Origin: Rhinolophus ferrumequinum
Lineage: Eukaryota; Chordata; Mammalia; Chiroptera; Rhinolophidae
Direction: 5' to 3'
Assembly (NCBI RefSeq): GCF_004115265.2
Contig: NC_046289.1
Coordinates: forward strand, 45,648,962-45,712,961
Length of the DNA stretch: 64,000 nucleotides
Each line of letters opens with the position of its first letter. Position 1 is the first letter of the stretch. The position numbers were made by a program, and so were the translations under genes. The notes under the pieces were generated by a model, which did not search any database, was not told the DNA's origin, and saw only the letters and a program-made list of their open reading frames with translations. Positions 23,353 through 51,544 of the stretch are shown piece after piece.

Positions 23353-25247
23353 TATGTTCAAGTTCCAAGAAGAAGAAAAGGAAAAAGAAAAGGACAAATA
23401 GGTGTGGCCATAGGGTATAATGGACAAATAATGTACCAGAGTGTAAATCCAAACAACAGGGATTACTATGGACGAGGACTGACAGCCCCAAAGGTTTCAA
23501 GGTGGAAGAGGCTACTCTGTATTTCTAGGTCAGCCTATTCTGCTCCTTGGGGTGGGCCACCCATCATCAGCTGATGCCAAGAGGGTGGACACGCCCTTGG
23601 CTAGCTATTTGGGCTTACCTTGATTTTCACCAGCATCATTTGCACTCAGAAGCCAATTTAATAACTCAGTTTGAACAATAATTATGTCACGCCCCCGGTA
23701 GCACATTCTCACCTCAGTGGAGAAAACTTCATGGAAAATAAAATGAAATCTAAAAGTGGTGATGTAAGGAAAGATAACACACAACGTCAGAGATACTGCA
23801 ACTTTAAGATAGTTGAAAAAACAAAAACAAAAACAAACTGAATGTCCAAGAATAGGGGAGGGGTTAGATTATGGTACCAATGGAACTCCATATTTCTTCT
23901 AGAGGCCAATTTTTATATTAAGACCCATAGGGGGAAATCATAAGAGTAGAATTAGTGAGGGCATATTTGAAAAAGGTAGGACAATTAAATTCAAAAATTA
24001 TCGGTGCTTAAGCGCTGACTTGATGCCTCCATCTGCAATAGGGTGCTTGACAGGAAGGATGGGTATCTAACGGGACCATCTTTACATTGAGGTAAAATGA
24101 CCTTAGTAATTAAATGATTTTTCAACAGACATATATTTTCCTGGAAGCATTTTGGAAACATTTGCAAAGTACTGGAAGTTTGGGCAGAAACTGGTATGAA
24201 ACAATGAAACAAAATATGTGCTTTCTCAAAGAAAGTTCATTCTGTAGTTACCACCTTCATACCTTTCATTTTATCGATAGCACTGGAGATTTTCTATGTC
24301 ATTGGCCCTTTAGAATACTTAATTCTTTGTATGTCTTTGACCCTTTGCTCCTGGTTATAGTATAACCAAATATCTTCTTTAGTCCCTGAATAAATCAAAG
24401 TCCAAGAGCAGAATAAAATCAAAGTCTATCAGTCTTTTGCTTTAATTATATGAGGTACTTGTTTAATCATTCTCATACACAGCACTCTGAATAGCCTCGT
24501 CTTGAAGAGGAATTGCTTAATGTTTGAGGAGTGTCAAACCTGGTAAGTCAACCTTGTGTGTTAATTTTTCTGAATTTTGTTGCTTCCACCTTTCACAAGC
24601 CAATAAGCATTCATTGAGGGAATGGAGGTGGCATACAGCAGGTCCCAGTGTTAAAGAAAACATTTCAGATAATTTAATTAGGACTATTTCGTTAGTTAAA
24701 GTTTTAGTATAATCTTGCTACGAGGGGAAAAACCTCTGGTAGTCCCAGTTTAGAAATTCACTTTTTGTGAATGATTAGATAATCACTATTAGACTAGATA
24801 AACAACAAAAAGAAGAATGTTCCATTATAAGGTCACTAAGACTCTGGACTGATTTCAGCTGGGTGGGTGGATGATTAGTTTTCCAGAACAAGTCTTAATC
24901 CACTTAAAGTTTATCAGAAATTTTTCTAAGCATTTTTACCAGGAATCACTTCTTTCCAGAAGGAATTTGTGAATTAAATCATTCAAAAAGAAAAAACATT
25001 CTGTTCTGGATCAGATTCGGGACAATTTCTTTTAAAGCCCTTCCTTTTGGCTCAGATCATTTTAAAAGATCTCTCTTGGTCAAAAAAAGACTGTCTCTAC
25101 GTTAATTAAATTTCCTGCCTAGTTGATCACTTTTTACATTTTTTAACAAGTGGAAGCAAGTAGGCATGTAAAACATACACAGTCATTGTTGCCATAAAAT
25201 TTTTAATCCACATTGGTATTATTCCTTTTTTAAAAAAACTTTTATAT
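23353..25247. other. Intergenic, no confident feature
   Basis: This is A/T-rich sequence with no convincing exon. It could contain degraded internal parts of the neighbouring LTR elements, but I recognise no protein motif. Confidence 0.4.
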
Positions 25248-25700
25248 GGGCCGGCCCGGTGGCTCAGGCGGTTAGAGCCCCATGCTCCTAACTCCAAAGG
25301 CTGCCGGTTCTCGATTCCCACATGGGCCAGTGGGCTCTCAACCACAAGGTTGCCAGTTCAACTCCTCGAGTCCCGCAAGGGATGGTGGGCTCCGCCCCTG
25401 CAGCTAAGATTGAACACCCGCCCCTGCAGCTAAGATTGAACACCGCACCTTGAGCTGAGATGCCACTGAGCTCCTGGATGGCTCAGTTGGTTGGAGCGCG
25501 TCCTCTCACCCGCAAGGGATGGTGGGCTGCGCCCCCTGCAACTAGAAAACAGCAACTGGACCTGGAGCTGAGCTGCGCTCTCCATAACTAAGATTCAAAG
25601 GACAACAACTTGACTTGGAAAAAAAAAAAAAAAAGGCCTGGAAGTACACACTGTTCCCCAATAAAGTCCTGTTCCCCTTCCCCAATAAAAAATCTTTTTT
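25248..25700 (+). repeat. Composite tRNA-Ile-derived SINE, sense
   Basis: It starts GGCCGGCCCGGTGGCTCAGG with an A-box (GTGGCTCAGGCGGTTAGAGC) and a degenerate B-box (GGTTCTCGATTCCCACATGG), continues with repeated 'cgcaagggatggtgggct' modules and ends with duplicated 'ttccccaataaa'. It is immediately followed by a second SINE in the opposite orientation. Confidence 0.85.
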
Positions 25701-25711
25701 AAAAATAACAA

Positions 25712-25884
25712 AACCTTTTATTTATTTTAAGTGTGTTTTTCCAGGACCCATCAACTCCAAGTCAAGCAGTGGTTTCAATCTAGTTGTGGAGGGTGCAGCT
25801 CACAGTGGCCCATGTGGGGATCGAACTGGCAACCTTGTTGTTAAGAGCACCGTGCTCTAACCAACTGAGCTAACTGGCCACCCC
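25712..25884 (-). repeat. tRNA-Ile-derived SINE, antisense
   Basis: The minus strand reads GGGGTGGCCAGTTAGCTCAG, 'gttggttagagcacggtgct', 'ggttgccagttcgatcccca', then 'gtcctggaaaaacacactt'. The A and B boxes resemble tRNA-Ile(AAT). Confidence 0.85.
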
Positions 25885-25911
25885 TTGATATTATTTCTTT
25901 GTTAAACAAAA

Positions 25912-27180
25912 CCTCTCATGGCAGAAAGCTTTTCTAAAAGAAAGGGTTTATTGGACCATGGAAAGGGACCAGGTCCAGGGAGATACAGTCTAAACCACCA
26001 GCAACAGAGCTAGAGGGAGAAAACAAATATGTTTTCCTTCACAGAGCAGACAGGGCTCTTTATACAATGGGTAAGAAAGAGGTAAGTTGTTTTGATTCTG
26101 GCTATAGATAAGGGGGGCAGGTAAAAGTTGAAGTGGGGGCAGTTCTAGGATAGGAATGATAAGGAGAAAATTCTGAGATGTCTTGAATTAAATTACAGGA
26201 GGCAGCAGAGTAGAAGAGAGAGAGAGGAGAGGTTCATCAACTTCAGGGCAAAACCAACAAAAGACTGCTTCCATTCCTGAATATAGAAACTTCAAAATTA
26301 ACGTCCAGGTAGCCATTTCTGCAATTATCTAAGGAGAATAGCCTGGAGTCACTGATGCCTAGGTGCCTGCGCTTCTTGCTTACACAGGTACTTTCCAGAC
26401 TGTCGCCCACAACCCATCCAAAGGAACAAACACTTCTTCCTTATGGACTCTGTGCCTATCCCAGAACTAGCCCACTTCACCTGCCACCCACGTAAGTTAT
26501 AGCCAATGTAAATTCTTTCAAAACAACTTATAGCTTTCTTCCATTCCTTGATGTACAAAAAAGGCCATCAACTCCAGGACCATGGGATTGCTGTCTGTTT
26601 CCACTAGCCCTGCTTCTCATGGTTTAGATTTCATGCCTCAGGACCTGGTCCTTTTTTGGCTAGGATTTGGTTTAATAAACCCTTTCTTTTTAAAAAGCTT
26701 TCAGCCTTCAAAGGTTTTTTGTGTAACACGTACATAATCCATAAGGAAGAAATATTTATTGTTTTTGGATTGGTTGTGGGAAACTGTCTGGAAAGTTCAT
26801 GCATAAACAGGATCCAGTGGCTTCTGACAGTGGTCGACTATTTTTTTTTTAGATAGCCACATGGAAGTTGATTCAAAGTTTTAACATACATTCAGGAATG
26901 TGAGCAGTTTATTGTTGGTTTCCAAACAGCTCTGTTAACTGATTAACTTCTTACTTCTTCCTCTCACCCTTGGACCTGCTGTAATCTAATTTAGGACATC
27001 TCAGAATTTTTCTCTTATCGCCTTTAAACCAGCTTCCTACGTTTGGGAGGAATTTCCAGATGAGTATCCTATGGTGAGTCAGTCTGTTGGTAACTATTTC
27101 ATGCAATTTATGAGCCTGAATTCTGTAATTGCTATTCTGTGTCATGTTTCTTTTTTACTCCCTTTATTTTCCAGGAGTTC
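25912..27180. mobile_element. LTR-type repeat cluster (fossil), copies in both orientations
   Basis: Three partial copies of one repeat are visible. A minus-strand copy occupies about 25912-26345; the end of a plus-strand copy is at about 26560-26715, sharing 'ggacctggtcc' and 'aataaaccctttcttt'; and the front of another plus copy is at about 26865-27180, sharing 'attcaggaatg' and 'gacatctcagaattttt'. The shared end carries an AATAAA, suggesting an LTR. All are fragmentary and old. Confidence 0.4.
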
Positions 27181-27324
27181 TTGAGACACTTATTCTAAAT
27201 TTATGTATGTGCCTACCAGGCTTTGGGATAAAATTATGAGCTCCATTAAATGTGAGAGGTTTTACTATCTTGTCAATTTCCTTGTGAAGATAGGCAAAGG
27301 CACTTCATAAAAAAATACTCTTAT

Positions 27325-27491
27325 GGAGCCGCCGGATAGCTCAGGTGGTTAGAGCTCTGAACAACAGGTTTGCCGGTTTGATTCCCACATGGGCCAGTGA
27401 GCTGCACCTCCACAACTAGATCTAAGGACAACAACCTGGAGCTGATGGTTCCTGGAGAAACACACTATTCCCCAATAAAAAAATTAAAATT
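27325..27491 (+). repeat. tRNA-derived SINE, sense (first of two at one site)
   Basis: It begins GGAGCCGCCGGATAGCTCAG and continues 'gtggttagagctctg', 'ccggtttgattcccacatgg', 'aaacacactattccccaataaa'. It is flanked by AAAATACTC(T/C)TAT at about 27312-27324 and 27492-27504. Confidence 0.85.
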
Positions 27492-27506
27492 AAAATACTC
27501 CTATCC

Positions 27507-28103
27507 GGGCCGGCCCGGTGGCTCAGGCGGTTGGAGCTCCATGCTCCTAACTCTGCAGGCTGCCGGTTCGATTCCCACATGGGCCAGTGGGCTCTCAACC
27601 ACAAGGTTGCCAGTTCAATTCCTTGAGTCCCGCAAGGGATGGTGGGCTCCGCCCCCTGCAACTAAGATTGAACAGGGCACCTTGAGCTGAGCTGCCTCCT
27701 GGATGGCCCAGTTGTTGGTTGGAGCACCGGCTCTCAACCACAAGGTTGCCAGTTCAATTCCTCGAGCCCCGCAAGGGATGGTGGGCAGCACTCCCTGCAA
27801 CTGGGATTGAACACGGCACCTTGAGCTGAGCTGCCACTGAGCTCCTGGATGGTTCAGTTGGTTGGAGTGTGTCCTCTCAACCACAAGGTTGCCGGTTCAA
27901 CTCCCGCAGGGAATGGTGGGTTGTGACCCCTGCAACTAGCAACGACAGGTGGACCTGGAGCTGAGCTGCGCCCTCCACAGCTAGGACTGAGGGGACAACA
28001 ACCTGACTTGGAGAGGGGTCCTGGAAGTGCACACTGTTCCCCAATAAAGTTCTGTTCCCCTTCCCCAATAAAATCTTTAAAAAAAAAAAAAGTTAATAAA
28101 AAA
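27507..28103 (+). repeat. Long multi-module tRNA-derived SINE, sense
   Basis: About 600 bases. There is one full tRNA-like head (GGCCGGCCCGGTGGCTCAGG), then three further degraded tRNA-like modules, each with 'tctcaaccacaaggttgcc', 'agttcaa(t/c)tcc' and 'gcaagggatggtggg' or a close variant, and finally the 'ttccccaataaa' tail and poly(A). The flanking duplication AAAATACTCCTATCC is at 27492-27506 and 28104-28118. Confidence 0.85.
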
Positions 28104-28118
28104 AAAATACTCCTATCC

Positions 28119-29771
28119 TTTGTTAATATTGTGCAGCTCTCTTGCCTGGGGGAAGTGATTGGGTAACAAACCAAAGATTTTAAGATTCGGTCTCTTTAAA
28201 TCTATGTTTATATTTCCCTTAGTTTACTAGGTTGACTATCAGCAGCAAAGAGAAATTTCCTTAACCTTGAGCTGCTTCTCCTCCCTGTAGTCTCACATCT
28301 GGCTTCTCCTTCCTGGGACTCTTGACCCTCCTCAAATGTACTGTGACCACTCCAGTCTCTCGCCTCAAGGACACCCAATCAGGTGGTCTCTCTGCCTCTT
28401 TAGCTCTCCCCTGGGATGGAAAGACATCCCAGTCTCCTGGCGAGGGAGAGTCTGTTGCATAGCACACTCTCCTTAGTACAGTATTTGTCTATCATCTGTA
28501 AGAGCTGTGGGGGGTGGAGGAGAGTGGCCAGCGAGTCCCGGTCTGTCCCCAGCGGGTAGCCTTGGGTTACAGAGCCCCAGCCCTGGGTTACAGAGTGGCT
28601 GGACAGATTTGGGAGTGACATCTACTGAGACCACAAAGGACGGTAAGAAAACACAGACTCATGTAATCCGAGTCAGAAGCGCTGCAACTTTGTGAGTTGC
28701 CCCTTACGTTCAATGACTGGAAAGGTTGGTGAGCAGCGCTCCCCTCGTGGAATTCTGCTGCAACCACAGGCAAGAGATGGCGGTACTGCTTGTAAGGGAG
28801 CTTCTCACCGAAGGCTGCATCCCTGACGGCTTCGTTGGGCTGCACCCTTCGGTTCAGTTCCTGCCCCTCGCACTGGCCCGATGCCTGTGTATGGCAGACC
28901 TTCTCCTGGTCACATGTGACGTTGCTTCCCAGGCCACATACAGGAGTTCTTATGGACTCAGGCATTGGCCACCACCGTATCAATTTAGAGCTCTGACCAT
29001 TTTCCTCCTCGTGACCCTGCTCCATCTTTCCCAAGGCTCTGCCTGCTTCTCTTTCTTGACCTTCAAAGGTCAAGATTTCACACACACACGCACACACTCA
29101 CACACACACGCATTTAATCTGTGATAGGTCTGCCCCTCGTCAGAAATCAGACACACATAGTTAGGGTCAATGTGGGATGAAAGGGAACAGGGAGAGGAGA
29201 GGTTTCCCACTTCCTCCCACTCCAGGATCAGCTCTCTCATCCCCCAGTCATGGATGCCAATCCCATGTTCTAGATTTCTACCAAATATCTCTGCTTGCTT
29301 GTCTCATCACTTTGTTTCAAAGCATACAAAACTGAAATGCCATCATGGTTACCACCAAGCAAGGCTTCCTCTCTGTCAATGACATTGCTCTTGTCTTGTC
29401 ACCCAGATTCAGAACTTGGGGTAATTTCATTGATTCAACATGTACATATACTCCATTCATTAGAGAAGAGAAATTTTTGGAAACTGAAGCAGCAGCCTAA
29501 TTAGCATTATCTTGAATGTGATTTCTGGACATTTAAATGTATTACCTAAAACTCCTTGCCACTAGAGGCTGGCATCCTCATCTTCTCTGTGTGCTTTATA
29601 GTAGCTCCAGCAGTGGATTTGTCTAAGCTTGGAAATGGACACCCCCTGCTCCCTCACCCCATACATCCCTAACTTAGTACCTAGCGTTTCAGAAAGATTT
29701 CCATTTTAGCATTCCGGGAAAACTTCAGTCATTACAATCTCATTTTTCAGTTTTTTTAAAAAGCTGTTTGC
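28119..29771. other. Intergenic, mostly unique
   Basis: A short CA-rich microsatellite lies at 29078-29112. Long open frames on both strands around 28588-29124 overlap each other and have no splice or homology support. I recognise no gene. Confidence 0.45.
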
Positions 29772-29772
29772 T

Positions 29773-29905
29773 GGGGTGGCTGGTTAACTCAGTTGGTTAG
29801 AGCGTGGTGCTAATAACACCAAGGTTGCCAGTTCAACCCCCACGTGGGCCACTATGAACTGCACCCGCCTAAATACATAAATAAATAATGAATAAATAAT
29901 AAAAG
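29773..29905 (+). repeat. tRNA-Ile-derived SINE, sense
   Basis: It reads GGGGTGGCTGGTTAACTCAG, 'gttggttagagcgtggtgct', AATAACACCAAGG, 'ccagttcaacccccacgtgg', then a short 'aaataaataa' tail. The anticodon arm GCTAATAAC is that of tRNA-Ile(AAT). Confidence 0.85.
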
Positions 29906-31480
29906 ACGTTTGCTGCAAATCAAAAGACCATCCATTAGACAATTAGATGTCAATGGCCGGCAGCATCTCTGGAAGAAGGAAAACATTGGCGTCGGCCCCT
30001 CAGACTGAGCAGTCGCTGTGTGGTCGGCAGAGAGCGCTGTGAGTGGCTCAAAGCAGGACTACCTGTGAAGAATTACGGGCTGCTGAAAATTAAATGTAGT
30101 GTGATGCAAGGCTCTCTAACTCAAGGAGAGAAATGATGTAAACACAAATGTAAAGAGTCACATTTCAGACAAGACCTAGATTCAAAGGTGAAAACCCAAA
30201 TGACTTTCATTTATAGATCATGTTGTATGGAAAAAGATCACTTTTAAAAATGTTAGGATCATATTCCACTTACTCTAATAGAGGATACTGACAGAGAACT
30301 CGATTGAAGGAATAGAAGGTTTGGGGTCACATCTCATTCTCCTTTTTGTACATGATCAGATGAACAGAAACACTAGAAATACAGTCTCTCCCTCTTTGCT
30401 TCTCTTTTTTCTATTCAACACACAGGTGAATTGTCAATGTCTAGGCATACATTATACAACTTGCCTCAATAACTGCAAACTGTGTGAGAAGCAGAGGTCC
30501 CCACAGAGCACTAAGGGGGCACATGAAGAAATACAATAAATCCATACAGGTGAAAGCTCAAGGCTTCAGGGAGGATGTCTGAACTTGGTATTGAAGAAAA
30601 GGTAGCTTAGAGAGAAAGAGACATGGGGAGGACAGCCTAGGAAGGATAGATAGCATGAACAAAGGAACAGAAGCAGGGATGTGCAGAGCTCATAATTTAG
30701 GAAAAAGGACTGGTCTAGGGTTGCTGGGTCTAAGACTACATGATGGGGAAATGTGGTGAGAGCAAGACTAGAAAGGAATCTGGTCTCCTCTCTATAGCCA
30801 GGATATGTGACCACATTCAAGGAGAAAGCCACTGCATGGGCCTCAGGAATACAAAATCTAAGCACTAAAGGTCCTTAGGGGTCTTCTAAGGACAGTTTCC
30901 CCTGCCCATTTTCCATAAGAATCTCCTCTATGGTATCCCTCTGTGCAAGAGGGAGCCCAGAGGGTAGGGGATAGAGTAGGGCCTTTGATTCCCCATAGTG
31001 ATGAGCAAGTAATTGAGCCTGTTTCCTAAGGTGCAAAATGAGGACATTGACTTTTGTAGTACATAGGATTGCTGTGAAGGTCAAAAGGTTAGAATCACAC
31101 TTTGGAGCTACATGGTCTAGCTGTGAGGACCTCAGCTAGGTAATTACTCAACTTTACTGAGCCTTAGATTCTCTTCAGTAAAATGGTTGTAATAATATCC
31201 ACCTGGTATAATTGACATGAGGATTACCTGAATTAATCAAAAATGCTTAGCCAAAGCATGGCATATAGTAAATACTCAATTAATATTAGTTATCATAATA
31301 GCTGAGAAAATGACACAGAATTACGTACATAAATGGGATTTCATTGTCTGAAAACACATAAGATTTGTTCCCAAAAGAGTTCTTTTGGGAGATGGGCTCC
31401 ATCGTGCCAATAAATGCAACAAAAGTCACGAGACTCTTGAACCCGCACGTTGCTTCATCAGCTCCAATACAGGCGGTCAC
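29906..31480. other. Intergenic upstream of MTFMT, with old repeats
   Basis: About 30540-30860 resembles the same old antisense LINE-type repeat as at 21.5-22.1 kb. A sense MIR covers about 31085-31285 ('gagccttagattctcttcagtaaaatgg', 'tatagtaaatactcaattaat'). No gene is recognised. Confidence 0.5.
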
Positions 31481-31596
31481 GCCTTTAACCAGACAGACCC
31501 CGCCCATCGGGTTTCCTCCCGGGCCCCGCCCCTCGGGCCTAGCTCTTTCACCCTTCCCCGGACGCGCCTGCGCAAGGTAGGCCGCCGGCGGAGGTG

Positions 31597-48977
<17,381 letters not shown>

Positions 48978-49185
48978 GTAGTTAGGAAGAAGATGGACAA
49001 GACCAATTACATATTCGTAATTTATTAAAAGCCTTATTTACAAGGAATTACCTTAATTTTCAAAGAAGATGACACTGTTGGAGGAAGAGAAGATTATTGT
49101 CAAAAAGATGAATTACCTCACTTCCCTCTTCTTGTTTAACAGTAATTAAAAAAACTTTTCTACTTGAATAACAAAAGACACTTTA

Positions 49186-49191
49186 AATAAA
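49186..49191 (+). terminator. MTFMT: MTFMT poly(A) signal
   Basis: AATAAA lies about 210 bases after the stop codon, in A/T-rich 3' UTR. It is the first canonical signal downstream. A second AATAAA follows near 49394. Confidence 0.65.
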
Positions 49192-49577
49192 ATTTTTATT
49201 TATAATATCAAACTCAAGGAGACTGTATCTTCCCCTAAGAGCAAGTGCAACTGACTGGTATACATATGTATACTGAAGAGAGGTTCTTTAGAAAGTACTT
49301 CTATTGAATTTTTAAAATCTATGTCCCCATTGACTATGATTTTAGGAGTATTTCATCTGAATTTCTAATTTTCAATGGATATTTGCTCTAGTAAATAAAG
49401 TAGTAAAGTAGTAAAGTCAGCTCTTTAAATTTCTCTACCATCTCATTCCCATCAAGTAGTAAAGATAGATAATACTTAATAATCTCTGTCACATTGATCT
49501 TTACCATAAATTCACATTTTTCCATCTGGGTTTTCTTGAAGTAGGAATATGCTAACATTTTTCAACTTATTTATGCA

Positions 49578-49697
49578 GGGGGTAGACGGTTAGCTCAGTT
49601 GGTTAGAGTGTGGTGCTAATAACACCAAGGTTGCCGGTTTGATCCCCACATGGGCCACTGTGAGCTGCGCCCTCCTTAAAAAAAATAAATTAAAAAA
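49578..49697 (+). repeat. tRNA-Ile-derived SINE, sense
   Basis: GGTAGACGGTTAGCTCAGTT, 'agtgtggtgctaataacacc', 'ggtttgatccccacatgg', then an A-rich tail. AACTTATTTATGCA (49564-49577) and AACTTAATTTATGCA (49697-49711) form the target-site duplication. Confidence 0.88.
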
Positions 49698-49849
49698 ACT
49701 TAATTTATGCAATAAAGGTTACTTAGCATCTGGTCTGTGCAAACTCATCTTTCCAAGAGAGTCAGCACTTTTTGAGGAGGAAAGAAGTACAGGGTCTAGC
49801 TGCTGGATTTTTATTTGAAGATATTTACATATCAGTTAAAATCTCACCA

Positions 49850-51318
49850 TTCATTCATCCCTTCAACAACATTTATTGATAGGGCAATCAGCTAACTGGT
49901 CATCCTAATTAGGACACATGCATGAGTAAGGAAGCTCTTAGTACATCCTGGACAACAGGTACAAACCAGGACTCGCCAGGCACACCAGGTTGTATGGACA
50001 TCCTACTTTTTGAGCACTTGCTGAGTAGCCTTTTGCTGGTAGCTGGCAGCTTCATGCTGGGGAGGCAAACATGTAAGCAGATATAATACTGTTGTAAATT
50101 CCATAATGGAAGTATAATGGAAGCATTAAATCTCCCTCAAGGGAGTCATGGAGGCTTTCCAGGGGAGGTAAAGCTAAATCTGAGGTTCCAAATGCTGAGT
50201 TCACTATGCAGACCAAGGCCTAGGAGGGCATTCTATTAATAGCATGTGCATAGGCACAGAGGCACAAAAGAACACTGTCTCACAGGGGGGTTTGGTAATG
50301 TGGTTCTTAAACGGTGGTGGGAGCCTGATAGCCTTTTATTACCATTCTTTAAACCATAAGTTTGCTATGCATTCTCTTCAATGTATAACCTAATTATCTA
50401 ATGACATGTACAGCTGGCTGGAGAAAAGCTAACAAAGGACCATGGAAGAGAAATAAATGGCATGTTAAACGGGAGAAAGCACAGTGTTTGGAAGAAACTG
50501 GAAGAATTGATATGAATGGAGCATGATGGAGATGAGAATGGAAGAGTAAGACTAGAAGGGCACATCATGGAGGGCTTTGAAAACCACGAGAATTGGGACC
50601 TGTGTCTTGTATGCAAGAAACTTAAGGAAGGAAGTGACATAACTGCTTTGCATTTCAGAAAGGTAACTTTGGTAGTGGGGTGGGATGTAGACTGGAGGTA
50701 AACCTGGGGCAGGAAGATCTGTTGGGAGGTTGGAAATGTGAAGCTACAGTTGCAATTATGGGGATGGAGAAAAAGGATTTAAAAGATTTTTGCTGTGGAA
50801 CTGGAAGAACTTGGTTTTCACTTGGGTATTATATTCTTATGGAGAGTTTTGACTCCACCACTGATTAACTAACTTAACATCACTGAACTTTAGTTTCCTC
50901 ATTTGTAAAATGGGGCTGAAGATTAAAAAGAGAAAAAAAAAAACTACCAAAATAGTTTGGAGAATCAAAGACTGTGAAAGTGCTTTTGTGTTATTTTCAG
51001 TTAATATGTATTGAGCACTTACTCCCCACTCTGGGCACTAAACTCATGAAATTCAGAGAGAATGAGAATTAGTGCCCTCTGGGAGCTTATGGGTGTACGG
51101 TAGGTAGCAGTGATTTCTGCAGGGGATCTAAGGAAGTGCCCTTGCAGACACTGCCAGAGAGAGTGGGGAACCTTACTGAGGGCACCACTCTCTGCTTGTT
51201 AGTTCTGATCTCTTAATACCTGGTGGTTAAAGGTCTCAGGTCTGCCACCCCACATTTTGGGTGGAGCCTATCTGGTTGTTTAGCCGATTACCAGGCAGAA
51301 TCTCTCATGTCAGACTAC
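49850..51318. other. Intergenic, old repeats only
   Basis: About 50100-50760 resembles the same old antisense LINE-type repeat as at 21.5 kb ('catcatggagggctttgaaaac'). A sense MIR covers about 50790-51000 ('tttagtttcctcatttgtaaaatgggg'). No gene. Confidence 0.5.
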
Positions 51319-51326
51319 CTCTAGTG

Positions 51327-51536
51327 CAGGGGTGTCCAAACTTTTTTCAACGTTTTTTACCAAGGGCCATTGCGGTAAAATACACAAATAGCCGGACCAC
51401 TCACTCAAGGTGAAGTACGTATTGCCTCACCTGGTTTATTTAAGTAAACTAAATATATTTTTGGAATTTGCTGCGGGCCAATTAACAATGGATTGCAGAC
51501 CGCAGTTGGCCCGCGGGCTGCAGTTTTGACACCCTG
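51327..51536. mobile_element. hAT-type MITE with perfect 8-bp target-site duplication
   Basis: It starts CAGGGGTGTCCAAACTTTTT and ends GTTTTGACACCCTG, imperfect inverted ends of hAT type. The 8 bases CTCTAGTG lie directly on both sides (51319-51326 and 51537-51544). The 210-base body ('gggccattgcggtaaaat', 'ttggcccgcgggctgcag') has no coding capacity. Confidence 0.9.
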
Positions 51537-51544
51537 CTCTAGTG

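Noticed and set aside
25248-28103. Regularly spaced repeats resembling an array
   Set aside because: Spacing and content are explained by SINE modules with A/B boxes and AATAAA tails; it is not a CRISPR array.
27397-28174. Repeated open frames with similar peptides (NRLSHRAGP, WAHWPMWE-like)
   Set aside because: They are translations of the tRNA-derived SINE in various frames.
28588-29124. Overlapping frames of 169 (-) and 132 (+) codons
   Set aside because: They are mirror frames of the same DNA with no family resemblance, no splice partners and no promoter.
29773-29850. Possible functional tRNA-Ile gene
   Set aside because: The A and B boxes and anticodon arm match, but the acceptor stem does not pair and a SINE tail follows.
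31594-31596. GTG codon directly before the MTFMT ATG as a start
   Set aside because: The ATG at 31597 matches the start of the human protein; a GTG start is not expected in a nuclear gene.
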